Positions 1 through 6,081 of a DNA stretch of 6,081 nt are shown in pieces; within the stretch, counting starts at the first letter, position 1, and each line of letters begins with the position of its first letter. A model generated the notes under the pieces. The model saw nothing but the letters and a program-made list of their open reading frames with translations. It made no database searches and was not told the DNA's origin. The stretch lies in assembly GCA_009908535.1 (NCBI GenBank), contig JAAAOD010000045.1, positions 1-6,081 on the forward strand. The letters are read 5' to 3'. The position numbers and the translations under genes are program-made. The stretch comes from Verrucomicrobiota bacterium (GTDB lineage: Bacteria > Verrucomicrobiota > Verrucomicrobiia > Opitutales > Oceanipulchritudinaceae).

Positions 1-81
1 ATCCTTGCCGGGAAGGCCGGCGCCGCCAAGCAGGATCGGTGCTTTGACAATCAGGGGAAGGGAATGACCTTCCTCATATGA
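1..81 (+). CDS. Possible 3' end of an upstream gene (partial)
   Basis: Reading from base 1, this frame is open for 26 codons and stops at TGA 79-81. The encoded tail ends in DNQGKGMTFLI. The other two forward frames stop earlier, at about 45 and 65. Third codon positions are mostly G or C, as in the genes that follow. The TGA overlaps the ATG of the SYLF gene in an ATGA arrangement, the same junction seen between dnaE and the exosortase gene. I do not recognise the protein. Against it: the stretch is short, and a reverse-strand frame through the same bases is also open. It may instead be plain leader sequence, in which case ATG 64-66 would begin a five-codon leader behind a purine-rich AGGGGAAGGGA. 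Confidence 0.3.
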   Translation: MLAGKAGAAKQDRCFDNQGKGMTFLI

Positions 82-623
82 AAGTTTCCACAAAGTCCCT
101 CCTTCTGTTGATTTCTTTATGCCTCTGTCTGCCGCTTACCGGCCACGCGGCCAAAAAAGAGATTCTCGACGCCCGCATCGAGGCGGCGCTGGAGGAACTG
201 GAGGCGTTGTCGCCCGCCGCCCGGAAGCTCATGGAAAAGGCGGAGGGCGTGCTCGTTTTTCCCAATGTCAAGAAAGCCGGTATGGGCGTCGGCGGTGAAT
301 TCGGGGAAGGCGCCCTCCTGATCGATGGCGAAATCCAACAGTACTACAACACTGTGTCGGCCTCGTTTGGACTGCAGCTGGGCGTGCAGGTGAAGCGGCA
401 GGTTTTGCTCTTCCTTGATAAAGATGCGCTCAGGAATTTCCGGAAAAGCAAAGGTTTTGAAATCGGCGTGGATGGCAGTGTCGCGGTCGCCAACCTCGGC
501 GCTGGCGGCGAAATCGAGACAAAGTCGATCCACCAACCGGTGGTCGCCTTCATTTTCGGCAACAAGGGGCTGATGTACAACCTTTCGCTCGAAGGTTCCA
601 AGATCTCGCCCATTAAGAAATAG
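78..623 (+). CDS. Secreted SYLF/YSC84-domain lipid-binding protein
   Basis: The 181-residue product begins with a signal peptide: a short basic N-terminus (MKVSTK), a leucine-rich core at residues 8-20, and a likely signal peptidase I site after GHA at 22-24. No lipobox is convincing, so a periplasmic or exported soluble protein is expected. The mature part fits the SYLF (YSC84/Ysc84-like) domain. The family-typical stretch of a degrading-alanine helix followed by GVLVFPNVKKAGMGVGGEFG is at about 56-75. Then come the glycine-rich SFGLQLGVQ segment at about 96-104, DGSVAVANLGAGG at about 132-144, and a closing GLMYNLSLEG near the C-terminus. Eukaryotic SYLF proteins bind phosphoinositides; bacterial members are mostly uncharacterised, so binding of envelope lipids is inference. 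A purine-rich AGGGGAAGGGA at 53-63 is rather far from this ATG. Translation may be coupled to the frame ending at 81. The gap to dnaE is 87 bases with no convincing terminator, so cotranscription is possible. Confidence 0.85.
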   Translation: MKVSTKSLLLLISLCLCLPLTGHAAKKEILDARIEAALEELEALSPAARKLMEKAEGVLVFPNVKKAGMGVGGEFGEGALLIDGEIQQYYNTVSASFGLQLGVQVKRQVLLFLDKDALRNFRKSKGFEIGVDGSVAVANLGAGGEIETKSIHQPVVAFIFGNKGLMYNLSLEGSKISPIKK

Positions 624-710
624 CCGGGATTCAGGCACTTGCCCGAAGGGGCTGGCCGCCGGCGATGAATGTGCTTGGCGGCGGCGGCTTCGAGGCCGAA
701 ATTCAAAGGC

Positions 711-3700
711 ATGTCGACTGCCAGCGACCCGCCTCCGTTCGTCCACCTGCACTGCCACACCGATTACTCGCTGCTGGACGGCTGCGCGCGCATCGACCGC
801 TACCTGCAGCGCTGCGCGGAGCTGAAGATGCCGGCGCTCGCGATGACGGACCACGGCAACCTCTTCGGGGCCATCAATTTCTACCGTGCCTGCCAGAAGG
901 CCGGGATCAAACCGCTCATCGGCTGCGAGATCTACCTTGTCCACGATCACAGCCAGGCCGACCGTCCCAAGCGTGACCGTCAGCGTTCCGACGACATCAC
1001 CGACGTGCCGGAGGACGAACTGGGGCCGGAGCACTATCCGCGCAACCAGATCCACCACAAGACGCTCATCGCGAAGAACTTCACCGGCTACCAGAACCTC
1101 GTGAAGCTGATTTCCGACGCCCACATCCATGGCATGTACTACCGCCCGCGTACGGACATGGAAAAGCTGGCGGCGCACGCGGAAGGGATCCTGGCCCTCA
1201 GCGGCTGTATCAACGGCGTCGCCTCCCAGCACCTGATCTACAACGACTACGCCGGCGCGCGGGAGGCCACGGGCCAGTTTCTCGACATCTTCGGCAAGGA
1301 AAACTACTTTATTGAGCTGCAGAATCACGGCATGCCGGTACAGCAGCGCATCCTGCCTCAGCTGGTGCGTCTCGCCCGGGAGTTCGACCTGCCCGTCGTC
1401 GCCGCCAACGACGTCCACTACGTCTACAAGGAGGACTGGAAACCGCACGACGCCCTGCTCTGCATCCAGACCGGCAAGTTCCTCGATGACGAGGACCGGA
1501 TGCGCTATCCCAACCGGGAATTCTACCTGAAGAGCCACGCCGAGATGAAGGAAGCTTTCCGGGAGCTGCCGGAAGCGGTGGACAACACCGTCCGCGTGGC
1601 GGAACAGGTGGAACTGGAAATCGAATTCGGAGTTGACCATTACCCGGTGTACGAGCAACCGGCGGAAGTCGGCTTTACGGCGGATGAACGGGCCTTCAAC
1701 CGCATCCTCGACACCTACGAGACGGAGAAGAACAAGGTTCTGCAACGGGAGGGCGGGGCGTCCTTCACCCTCGGGGCCGAAGACCGCGCGGAACTGCGGA
1801 AAAACGGGCTCTACCTCTTCGATCTGTGCAAGCGCGGCCTGAAGGAACGCTACGGCATCGATTACGACGCCATCCGCTCCGAACACCCGGAGCCGCTGCA
1901 TCCGGAGGCGCCGGGCCAGGGCCGCTTCGACCCGGACAGCCCGGAGTACCCCCGTGAAATCTGCGACAAGCTCGACTACGAGCTGGCGATCATCGCGGGG
2001 GCGGGCTTCGTCGACTACTTCCTCATCACATGGGATTTCATTGCGTGGGCGCGGGAACGGGAAATTCCCGTCGGCCCCGGCCGCGGGTCCGGGGCGGGCA
2101 GCCTCATCGCCTACATCCTTCGCATCACCGACATTGAGCCGTTGCGCTTCGGGCTGCTCTTCGAGCGCATGCTTTCCCTCGAGCGTGTCTCCCCGCCGGA
2201 CTTCGACGTCGATTTCTGCATGCGCCGTCGGGACGAGGTGGTGGAGTACGTGCGGGAAAAATACGGCGATGACCGCGTCGCCAACATCATCACCTACGGC
2301 ACCTTCGGGGCGAAAATGGTCGTGCGCGACCTCGCCCGTGTCATGAAAATCGAATACGCGGAGGCAAACCGGATCGCGAAGATGGTGCCGGACGACCTCA
2401 ACATTTCGCTCGATGACGCCGTCGCGAAGTCCTCCGAGCTGCGCCAGGCCATGGAACAAAAGGCGGAGGTACGGGAGATCATCACGCAGGGCAAAGTCAT
2501 CGAGGGAATGGTGCGTAACACCGGCAAGCACGCCTGCGGGATCATTATCGGCGACCAGCCGCTGACCAACCTCGTCCCCGTCACCCTGCAGGAAGGCGAC
2601 CTGACCACGCAGTACGCCAAGGGACCGGTCGAGGACCTCGGTATGCTCAAGGCCGACTTTCTCGGGCTGAAAACGCTCACCATCATCGCCGACGCGCAGG
2701 AGCACATCCGTCGCAACACGAAGAACCCGGAGTTCGACATCGAGCAGGTCCCTCTCGACGACGAGGCAACCTACGCCCTGCTCAATTCCGGGCACACCAC
2801 CGGCGTCTTCCAGCTCGAATCGGAGGGAATGCAGTCGCTCTGCCGGCAGATCGGACTTTCCCGTTTCGAAGAGATCATCGCCCTCATCGCCCTTTATCGG
2901 CCGGGACCGATGCAGTTCATCCCGCAGTTCATCGAGGGGAAAAAGGATCCCTCGAAAGTGCAGGTGCCGCATCCGCTGCTGAAGGACCTCGTCGAGGAAA
3001 CCTACGGGGTCCTCGTCTACCAGGAGCAGGTCATGGAGGCGGCGCGCATCATCGCCGGCTACACCCTCGGCGACGCCGACCTGCTCCGCCGCGCCATGGG
3101 CAAGAAGATCAAGGCGATCATGGCGAAACAGAAGGAGACCTTCATCAAGGGAGCGAAGGCCACCAACGACATCGGAAGGCCGACGGCGGAGAAAATTTTC
3201 GCCCTCCTTGAAAAGTTCGCCGAGTACGGTTTCAACAAGTCGCACTCCGCCGCCTACGCGATGCTTTCCTACCGCACCGCGTATCTGAAAGCCAACTACC
3301 CGGTCGAGTTCATGGCGGCGGTGCTGGGCTGCGAACTCGGGAACGCCGACAAACTCGCCCACTTCATCGGGGAAACAGTGCAGATGGACATTCCCGTCCT
3401 CGGGCCGGATGTGAACGAATCCCGCGAATCCTTCTCCCCCGTGCGGGACAAGGGCGAAGGCTCCATCCGCTTCGGCCTCGGCGCGGTCAAGGGCGTCGGC
3501 GACGGGCCCGCCCGCGCCATTCTGGAGGCGCGCGAACAGGACGGCCCCTTCAAGGACTTCACCGATTTCGCCAAGCGGGTCGACCACCGCTCCGTCAACC
3601 GCCGCTGCATGGAAAGCCTTATCAAGGCCGGCGCTTTCGACTCCCTCGACGAGGAGCGGGCGGCCCTCCTTGCCGATCTGGACGGCGTTCTGAAGGAGGT

Positions 3701-4502
3701 GCAATCCCTGCGCGAGGATGCCGAACGCGGCCAGGGAAGTCTCTTCGACATGCTCGGCGGGGACGAAAGCGGCGACGCCGCGCCGGCATCCCGGCCGCGG
3801 CGGCAGGTCCCGGCCATGCCGCAGGCGGAGAAGCTCCAGCACGAAAAGGAACTTCTCGGCTTTTACCTGAGCGGGCATCCCATGCATCCCTTCCGGCGGC
3901 TCGCCGAAGCCGTCGACACCTTCAGCGGGGAGGAGTGGCAGAAGATGGAGAACCGCGAGCCTTTCCGTATCTGCGGCGTCATTACGGGAACCACGCGCAG
4001 GATCTCCCGCCGCGACAACCGGCCGTGGGCGGTTCTGCAACTGGCCACCGCCCGCGACAGCTACACCATCAACGCCTTTGCCTCGTGCTACGCGGAGTTC
4101 CAGCCGCTGTTGGAGGAAGGCAACCTCGTCCTCATCGAGGGGCAGATCCTGCGCCGCCAGGATGATGACCCAAGCCTGATGGCGAACAGCGTCCGCCCTC
4201 TTGAACCGGCCTTGTCGGCGCTCATCAACGAGGTCACTTTTGTCATCGATCCGGACGAGAGCGCCAGCTCCTTTGTAAAGCTGCTCCGCTCCGAACTGGA
4301 AGACCACATGGGGGAGACCAAGGTCCGCCTCGGCGTCCGTGTGGAGGAGGACCACATCGCGGTGGCGGATCTGGCTTCGTCCCTCGAATGGCGGCTCAAC
4401 CGGGAACAATTCCAGCGCCTGCACCACCACGAGGCGGTGCGCGATGTTTTCTTCGCCGTTCCTGAACCCGTGGCCCCGGCGCCGCGTCGAAACCGTTCAT
4501 GA
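711..4502 (+). CDS. dnaE: DNA polymerase III alpha subunit DnaE
   Basis: This is the replicative DNA polymerase, C-family, 1263 residues from this start (E. coli 1160). The PHP domain is at about 10-300, with HLHCH at 12-16, LLDG at 21-24, TDHGN at 46-50 and NDVH at 233-236. The palm contains GPGRGSGAGS at 455-464 and PDFDVDF at 496-502, whose D499 and D501 match E. coli D401 and D403. KADFLGL at 647-653 supplies the third aspartate, D649. Fingers motifs include YQEQVM (770-775), YTLGDADLLRRAMGKK (784-799) and FNKSHSAAYA (841-850). A helix-hairpin-helix region lies at about 919-980, the clamp-binding peptide QGSLF at 1008-1012 and an OB fold at about 1085-1165; the rest is the C-terminal tail. 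ATG 711 was chosen because it places the PHP motif at the usual distance. An in-frame ATG at 669 would add 14 residues including a run of four alanines. Neither start has a well-placed Shine-Dalgarno. The stop overlaps the next start in ATGA. Confidence 0.98.
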   Translation: MSTASDPPPFVHLHCHTDYSLLDGCARIDRYLQRCAELKMPALAMTDHGNLFGAINFYRACQKAGIKPLIGCEIYLVHDHSQADRPKRDRQRSDDITDVPEDELGPEHYPRNQIHHKTLIAKNFTGYQNLVKLISDAHIHGMYYRPRTDMEKLAAHAEGILALSGCINGVASQHLIYNDYAGAREATGQFLDIFGKENYFIELQNHGMPVQQRILPQLVRLAREFDLPVVAANDVHYVYKEDWKPHDALLCIQTGKFLDDEDRMRYPNREFYLKSHAEMKEAFRELPEAVDNTVRVAEQVELEIEFGVDHYPVYEQPAEVGFTADERAFNRILDTYETEKNKVLQREGGASFTLGAEDRAELRKNGLYLFDLCKRGLKERYGIDYDAIRSEHPEPLHPEAPGQGRFDPDSPEYPREICDKLDYELAIIAGAGFVDYFLITWDFIAWAREREIPVGPGRGSGAGSLIAYILRITDIEPLRFGLLFERMLSLERVSPPDFDVDFCMRRRDEVVEYVREKYGDDRVANIITYGTFGAKMVVRDLARVMKIEYAEANRIAKMVPDDLNISLDDAVAKSSELRQAMEQKAEVREIITQGKVIEGMVRNTGKHACGIIIGDQPLTNLVPVTLQEGDLTTQYAKGPVEDLGMLKADFLGLKTLTIIADAQEHIRRNTKNPEFDIEQVPLDDEATYALLNSGHTTGVFQLESEGMQSLCRQIGLSRFEEIIALIALYRPGPMQFIPQFIEGKKDPSKVQVPHPLLKDLVEETYGVLVYQEQVMEAARIIAGYTLGDADLLRRAMGKKIKAIMAKQKETFIKGAKATNDIGRPTAEKIFALLEKFAEYGFNKSHSAAYAMLSYRTAYLKANYPVEFMAAVLGCELGNADKLAHFIGETVQMDIPVLGPDVNESRESFSPVRDKGEGSIRFGLGAVKGVGDGPARAILEAREQDGPFKDFTDFAKRVDHRSVNRRCMESLIKAGAFDSLDEERAALLADLDGVLKEVQSLREDAERGQGSLFDMLGGDESGDAAPASRPRRQVPAMPQAEKLQHEKELLGFYLSGHPMHPFRRLAEAVDTFSGEEWQKMENREPFRICGVITGTTRRISRRDNRPWAVLQLATARDSYTINAFASCYAEFQPLLEEGNLVLIEGQILRRQDDDPSLMANSVRPLEPALSALINEVTFVIDPDESASSFVKLLRSELEDHMGETKVRLGVRVEEDHIAVADLASSLEWRLNREQFQRLHHHEAVRDVFFAVPEPVAPAPRRNRS

Positions 4503-5365
4503 GTCCTTCCTCGGAATCCGTGTCCGGCGGTTTTGCCGACCGCTGGCTGCCCGGGCTGGTCTACCTCGCCACGGCGTTGGTGTTCCTTCCGGTTCTGCAC
4601 TGGCTGGCCAGCCGGGCCGCCGCGCAGGAGCAACTGCTCCACGCCTTCCTCGTCTTCCTCTTCACCGGCGCCCTGCTCGCGATCCAGCGCCAATTGGACC
4701 TGCGGCCGGTGCTCCGCTTCACCGACACCTGTCTCTATCTGCTGCTGGGATCGTACGGTCTTCTCGCCGTCGCGGCCCTGACCAAGATCAACCTGACCGT
4801 TCTCGCCGCCCTTTGCTTCTTTCTGGCCTCCTTCCTCCTGTTCCTCCTCGGCAACGGCAAACGCCGCTTCATCTATTCCAGCGTGGCGGCCTTCGCTCTT
4901 TTCACGGCCTTCGCCCTGTTGATGCCGGTGCTGGACTGGCCCCTGCGCACGGTGGCGGGCCGCTGTTCGGCCTTCGGGCTGGGTCTGTTCGGGCAGGAAA
5001 CCGCGCTCGGGCTGGTGGGGTCGCCCGAGGAACCGAAACTCATCCTGCTCAACGAGGGCGTTCCCTTCGACGTCGCTGCGGAATGCAACGGTTTCGGCAT
5101 TCTCAGCTCCTGCCTCCTCATGGCGGTGATCCTCGTCCTTTACCAACCGATGCGCTGGACAAAGCGCCTTGGCGGCCTCGTGCTGGCGGCCCTGTTCGGA
5201 TTTCTTTTCAATACGATCCGGATCGTCATCATCGTCCTCCTCGCCCCGCTCGTCCCGGACCACTACATGCTGATGCACGAGATCGTCGGTCTTGCCACTA
5301 CCTATCTTGGTCTCGGGGTTCTCTTCCTGCTCCTGACCAGGGGCTGGGAACACCGTTCCGCCTAG
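4499..5365 (+). CDS. Exosortase/archaeosortase-family transpeptidase
   Basis: The 288-residue product is very hydrophobic, with about eight predicted membrane segments near residues 19-38, 46-64, 76-95, 97-117, 126-145, 197-216, 225-250 and 262-280. The family triad is visible: Cys196 in AAECNGFG, Arg241 in FNTIRIV and His260 in LMHEIVGL, in the expected order and at membrane faces. Exosortases recognise short C-terminal sorting tags (PEP-CTERM and relatives), cut them and are thought to attach the protein to the cell surface or to exopolysaccharide. I cannot assign a subtype, and no tagged substrate lies in the window; the SYLF protein ends in SPIKK and has no such tag. Start ATG 4499 overlaps the dnaE stop by four bases with no ribosome-binding site (upstream bases are C-rich). 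This suggests translation by termination-reinitiation after dnaE. The gene ends at TAG 5363-5365, sharing CTAG with the convergent thioesterase stop. Confidence 0.9.
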   Translation: MSPSSESVSGGFADRWLPGLVYLATALVFLPVLHWLASRAAAQEQLLHAFLVFLFTGALLAIQRQLDLRPVLRFTDTCLYLLLGSYGLLAVAALTKINLTVLAALCFFLASFLLFLLGNGKRRFIYSSVAAFALFTAFALLMPVLDWPLRTVAGRCSAFGLGLFGQETALGLVGSPEEPKLILLNEGVPFDVAAECNGFGILSSCLLMAVILVLYQPMRWTKRLGGLVLAALFGFLFNTIRIVIIVLLAPLVPDHYMLMHEIVGLATTYLGLGVLFLLLTRGWEHRSA

Positions 5366-5380
5366 CGAACGGGTTCGACC
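5346..5380. terminator. Inverted repeat spanning the convergent stop codons
   Basis: CCGTTC at 5353-5358 is the exact reverse complement of GAACGG at 5367-5372, with an eight-base loop that contains CTAG, the two overlapping stop codons. Allowing one bulged base (A5352), the stem lengthens to ten pairs, GAAC plus CCGTTC against GAACGG plus GTTC. Two further G-C pairs are possible beyond a small bulge. Its position between two converging transcripts suggests a bidirectional terminator or a blocker of read-through. No T-run follows on either strand, so it is not a canonical intrinsic terminator. The arms also code for the last residues of both proteins. Confidence 0.35.
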
Positions 5381-5823
5381 ATTGCGCGTGCCCAGTCGGG
5401 AAGGCGGCAGGGCCGCAGGCTTTCGTCGACGACCATGTGCAGGGTGTAGCCGCGGCAGACGGGCGCACCATTGGTGACCTTGTGGACTTCGTTATGGAAG
5501 CGCAGCTTCGCCCGGCCGGTCGCTTCCACCCCGACGCGCATCTCCAGTTCCTCATCGTAGCTGGCGGGGCCAAGGTAGCGGACGTAACTCTCCACGAGCG
5601 GAAGGAAGGCGCCGCGCTTTTCCCATTCGGTGTAGGGCAGCCCCATGGCCCGGGAAAGCTCGCTGCGCCCCACCTCGAACCACTCGAGCGCACGGGCGTT
5701 GTAGAAGGTTCCCATCTGGTCTGTCTCCGCGTAACGAACCCGGTAACGGAACCGGCACTCGACAAGGCCGTCCGGGAAACGGTAACCGGAAGGTCGGGAA
5801 CGGGAAGAAGGGACTTCGCTCAT
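5362..5823 (-). CDS. Acyl-CoA thioesterase, 4HBT hot-dog family (YbgC/FadM-like)
   Basis: The 153-residue protein has the 4-hydroxybenzoyl-CoA thioesterase signature: RVRYAETDQMGTFYN at about 28-42, with D35 in the position of the catalytic aspartate, followed by the helix residues LEWFEVGRSEL. The later strands also fit (YVRYLGPASYDEELEMRV, then FHNEV, GYTLHMVV and a closing RLPDWAR). Such enzymes hydrolyse the thioester of acyl-CoA or acyl-ACP in the cytosol. The substrate cannot be read from sequence. About 20 extra residues precede the fold compared with E. coli YbgC. No alternative start exists between M1 and M37, so ATG 5823 is accepted even though no Shine-Dalgarno precedes it. It lies 24 bases downstream of the FabB-like gene on the same strand, which suggests cotranscription and a role in fatty-acyl or polyketide-like chain metabolism. 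Its stop overlaps the exosortase stop. Confidence 0.9.
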   Translation of the reverse strand: MSEVPSSRSRPSGYRFPDGLVECRFRYRVRYAETDQMGTFYNARALEWFEVGRSELSRAMGLPYTEWEKRGAFLPLVESYVRYLGPASYDEELEMRVGVEATGRAKLRFHNEVHKVTNGAPVCRGYTLHMVVDESLRPCRLPDWARAMVEPVR

Positions 5824-5847
5824 TCGGCAGGCAGCGAAGGCGAGGCC

Positions 5848-6081
5848 CTACACCTTCCCGATAAGGATGGAGGCGTTGGTGCCGCCGAAGCCGAAGCTGT
5901 TGCTGAGGAAAGTGGCGATTTCGGCATCGCGGGTTTCGCGGACAATGGGAAATCCTTCGGCCTCCGGATCGAGATCCTCGATGTGCGCGGTACCGGAAAT
6001 AAAGCCCTTTTGCATCATGAGGAGGGAAAAAACGACCTCCTGCGCGCCGGTGGCCCCGAGGCTGTGGCCGGTGAGGCTCTT
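5848..6081 (-). CDS. Beta-ketoacyl-ACP synthase, FabB-like (KAS I), C-terminal part
   Basis: Translating the minus strand from the window edge gives 77 residues and a TAG stop at 5848-5850; the start lies beyond 6081. The fragment opens with KSLTGHSLGATGAQE, which matches the ketosynthase region carrying the active-site lysine (residue 1) and second catalytic histidine (residue 6, codon 6064-6066), equivalent to K328 and H333 of E. coli FabB. It closes with SNSFGFGGTNAS, the conserved C-terminal glycine loop. The intervening SLLMMQKGFI, HIEDLDPEAEGFPIV and a short C-terminus follow FabB more closely than FabF. The active-site cysteine and first histidine are outside the window. These enzymes condense malonyl-ACP with an acyl chain in fatty acid or polyketide elongation. 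The thioesterase gene follows 24 bases downstream. A ketosynthase of an aryl-polyene-type or other secondary pathway is an alternative to housekeeping FabB. Confidence 0.93.
   Translation of the reverse strand, partial: KSLTGHSLGATGAQEVVFSLLMMQKGFISGTAHIEDLDPEAEGFPIVRETRDAEIATFLSNSFGFGGTNASILIGKV

Noticed and set aside
44..72. TTGACA at 44-49 as a sigma-70 -35 box for the SYLF gene
   Set aside because: At 17-18 bases downstream there is no TATAAT-like box (ACCTTC or CCTTCC instead), and the start codon follows too closely to leave a leader.
1..77. Reverse-strand frame reading LIVKAPILLGGAGLPGKD as a divergent gene
   Set aside because: It looks protein-like, but no ATG or GTG begins it in a sensible place and it would run straight into the SYLF coding sequence. 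The data do not separate it from chance.
641..652. GCCC-GAAG-GGGC hairpin after the SYLF stop as a terminator
   Set aside because: The stem is only four pairs and no T-run follows. It is too weak to call in GC-rich DNA.
665..976. Overlapping plus-strand frame from ATG 665 across the start of dnaE
   Set aside because: The translation is rich in R, P and A with no domain, and it overlaps the conserved PHP-coding sequence of dnaE. It is a frame shadow.
117..4430. Antisense open frame of 1437 codons running under both the SYLF gene and dnaE
   Set aside because: The two genes are in the same reading register, and this frame uses exactly their triplets reversed. It only needs TTA, CTA and TCA to be absent, and it ends at the first TTA of the SYLF gene (117-119). 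Avoidance of these A/T-rich codons in a GC-rich genome explains it. Its translation is low-complexity, rich in V, E, R and L, with no recognisable domain.
4088..5353. Antisense open frame of 421 codons under the exosortase gene and the end of dnaE
   Set aside because: It is in register with the exosortase codons for the same codon-bias reason. Its product is a highly charged E/Q/R/G-rich sequence typical of the shadow of a hydrophobic membrane protein.

Overview
The window is GC-rich bacterial chromosome with tightly packed genes. Four complete protein genes, one partial gene at the right edge and a possible partial gene at the left edge fill nearly all of it. I saw no RNA genes, mobile elements, CRISPR arrays or long non-coding stretches. 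A DnaE-type polymerase with all PHP metal ligands, an exosortase-family membrane protein and a FabB-like ketoacyl synthase point to a Gram-negative-type bacterium outside the Enterobacteria. Verrucomicrobiota (Opitutae-like) is my best guess from general resemblance only; the sequence does not prove it.

Layout. Positions 1-81 hold an open frame that may be the tail of an upstream gene and overlaps the next start by four bases. At 78-623 (+) is a secreted SYLF/YSC84-family protein. After an 87-base gap, 711-4502 (+) encodes the replicative polymerase DnaE, with catalytic aspartates, PHP exonuclease ligands and a clamp-binding peptide all recognisable. Its stop overlaps the start of the next gene, 4499-5365 (+), a multi-pass exosortase/archaeosortase-family transpeptidase with a visible Cys-Arg-His triad. 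Convergent to this, 5362-5823 (-) is a hot-dog-fold acyl-CoA thioesterase. Upstream of it on the same strand is the C-terminus of a FabB-like beta-ketoacyl-ACP synthase (5848 to beyond 6081).

Working together. The plus-strand genes look like one transcription unit joining unrelated jobs: an envelope-associated lipid-binding protein, chromosome replication and C-terminal protein sorting. The minus-strand pair looks like a fatty-acyl unit of ketosynthase plus thioesterase. The two units meet at a shared CTAG that holds both stop codons, in the loop of an inverted repeat.

The window does not contain a clearly new system. The points most worth following are the translationally coupled dnaE-exosortase pair, the apparently intact PHP proofreading site, and the convergent stop-codon hairpin.
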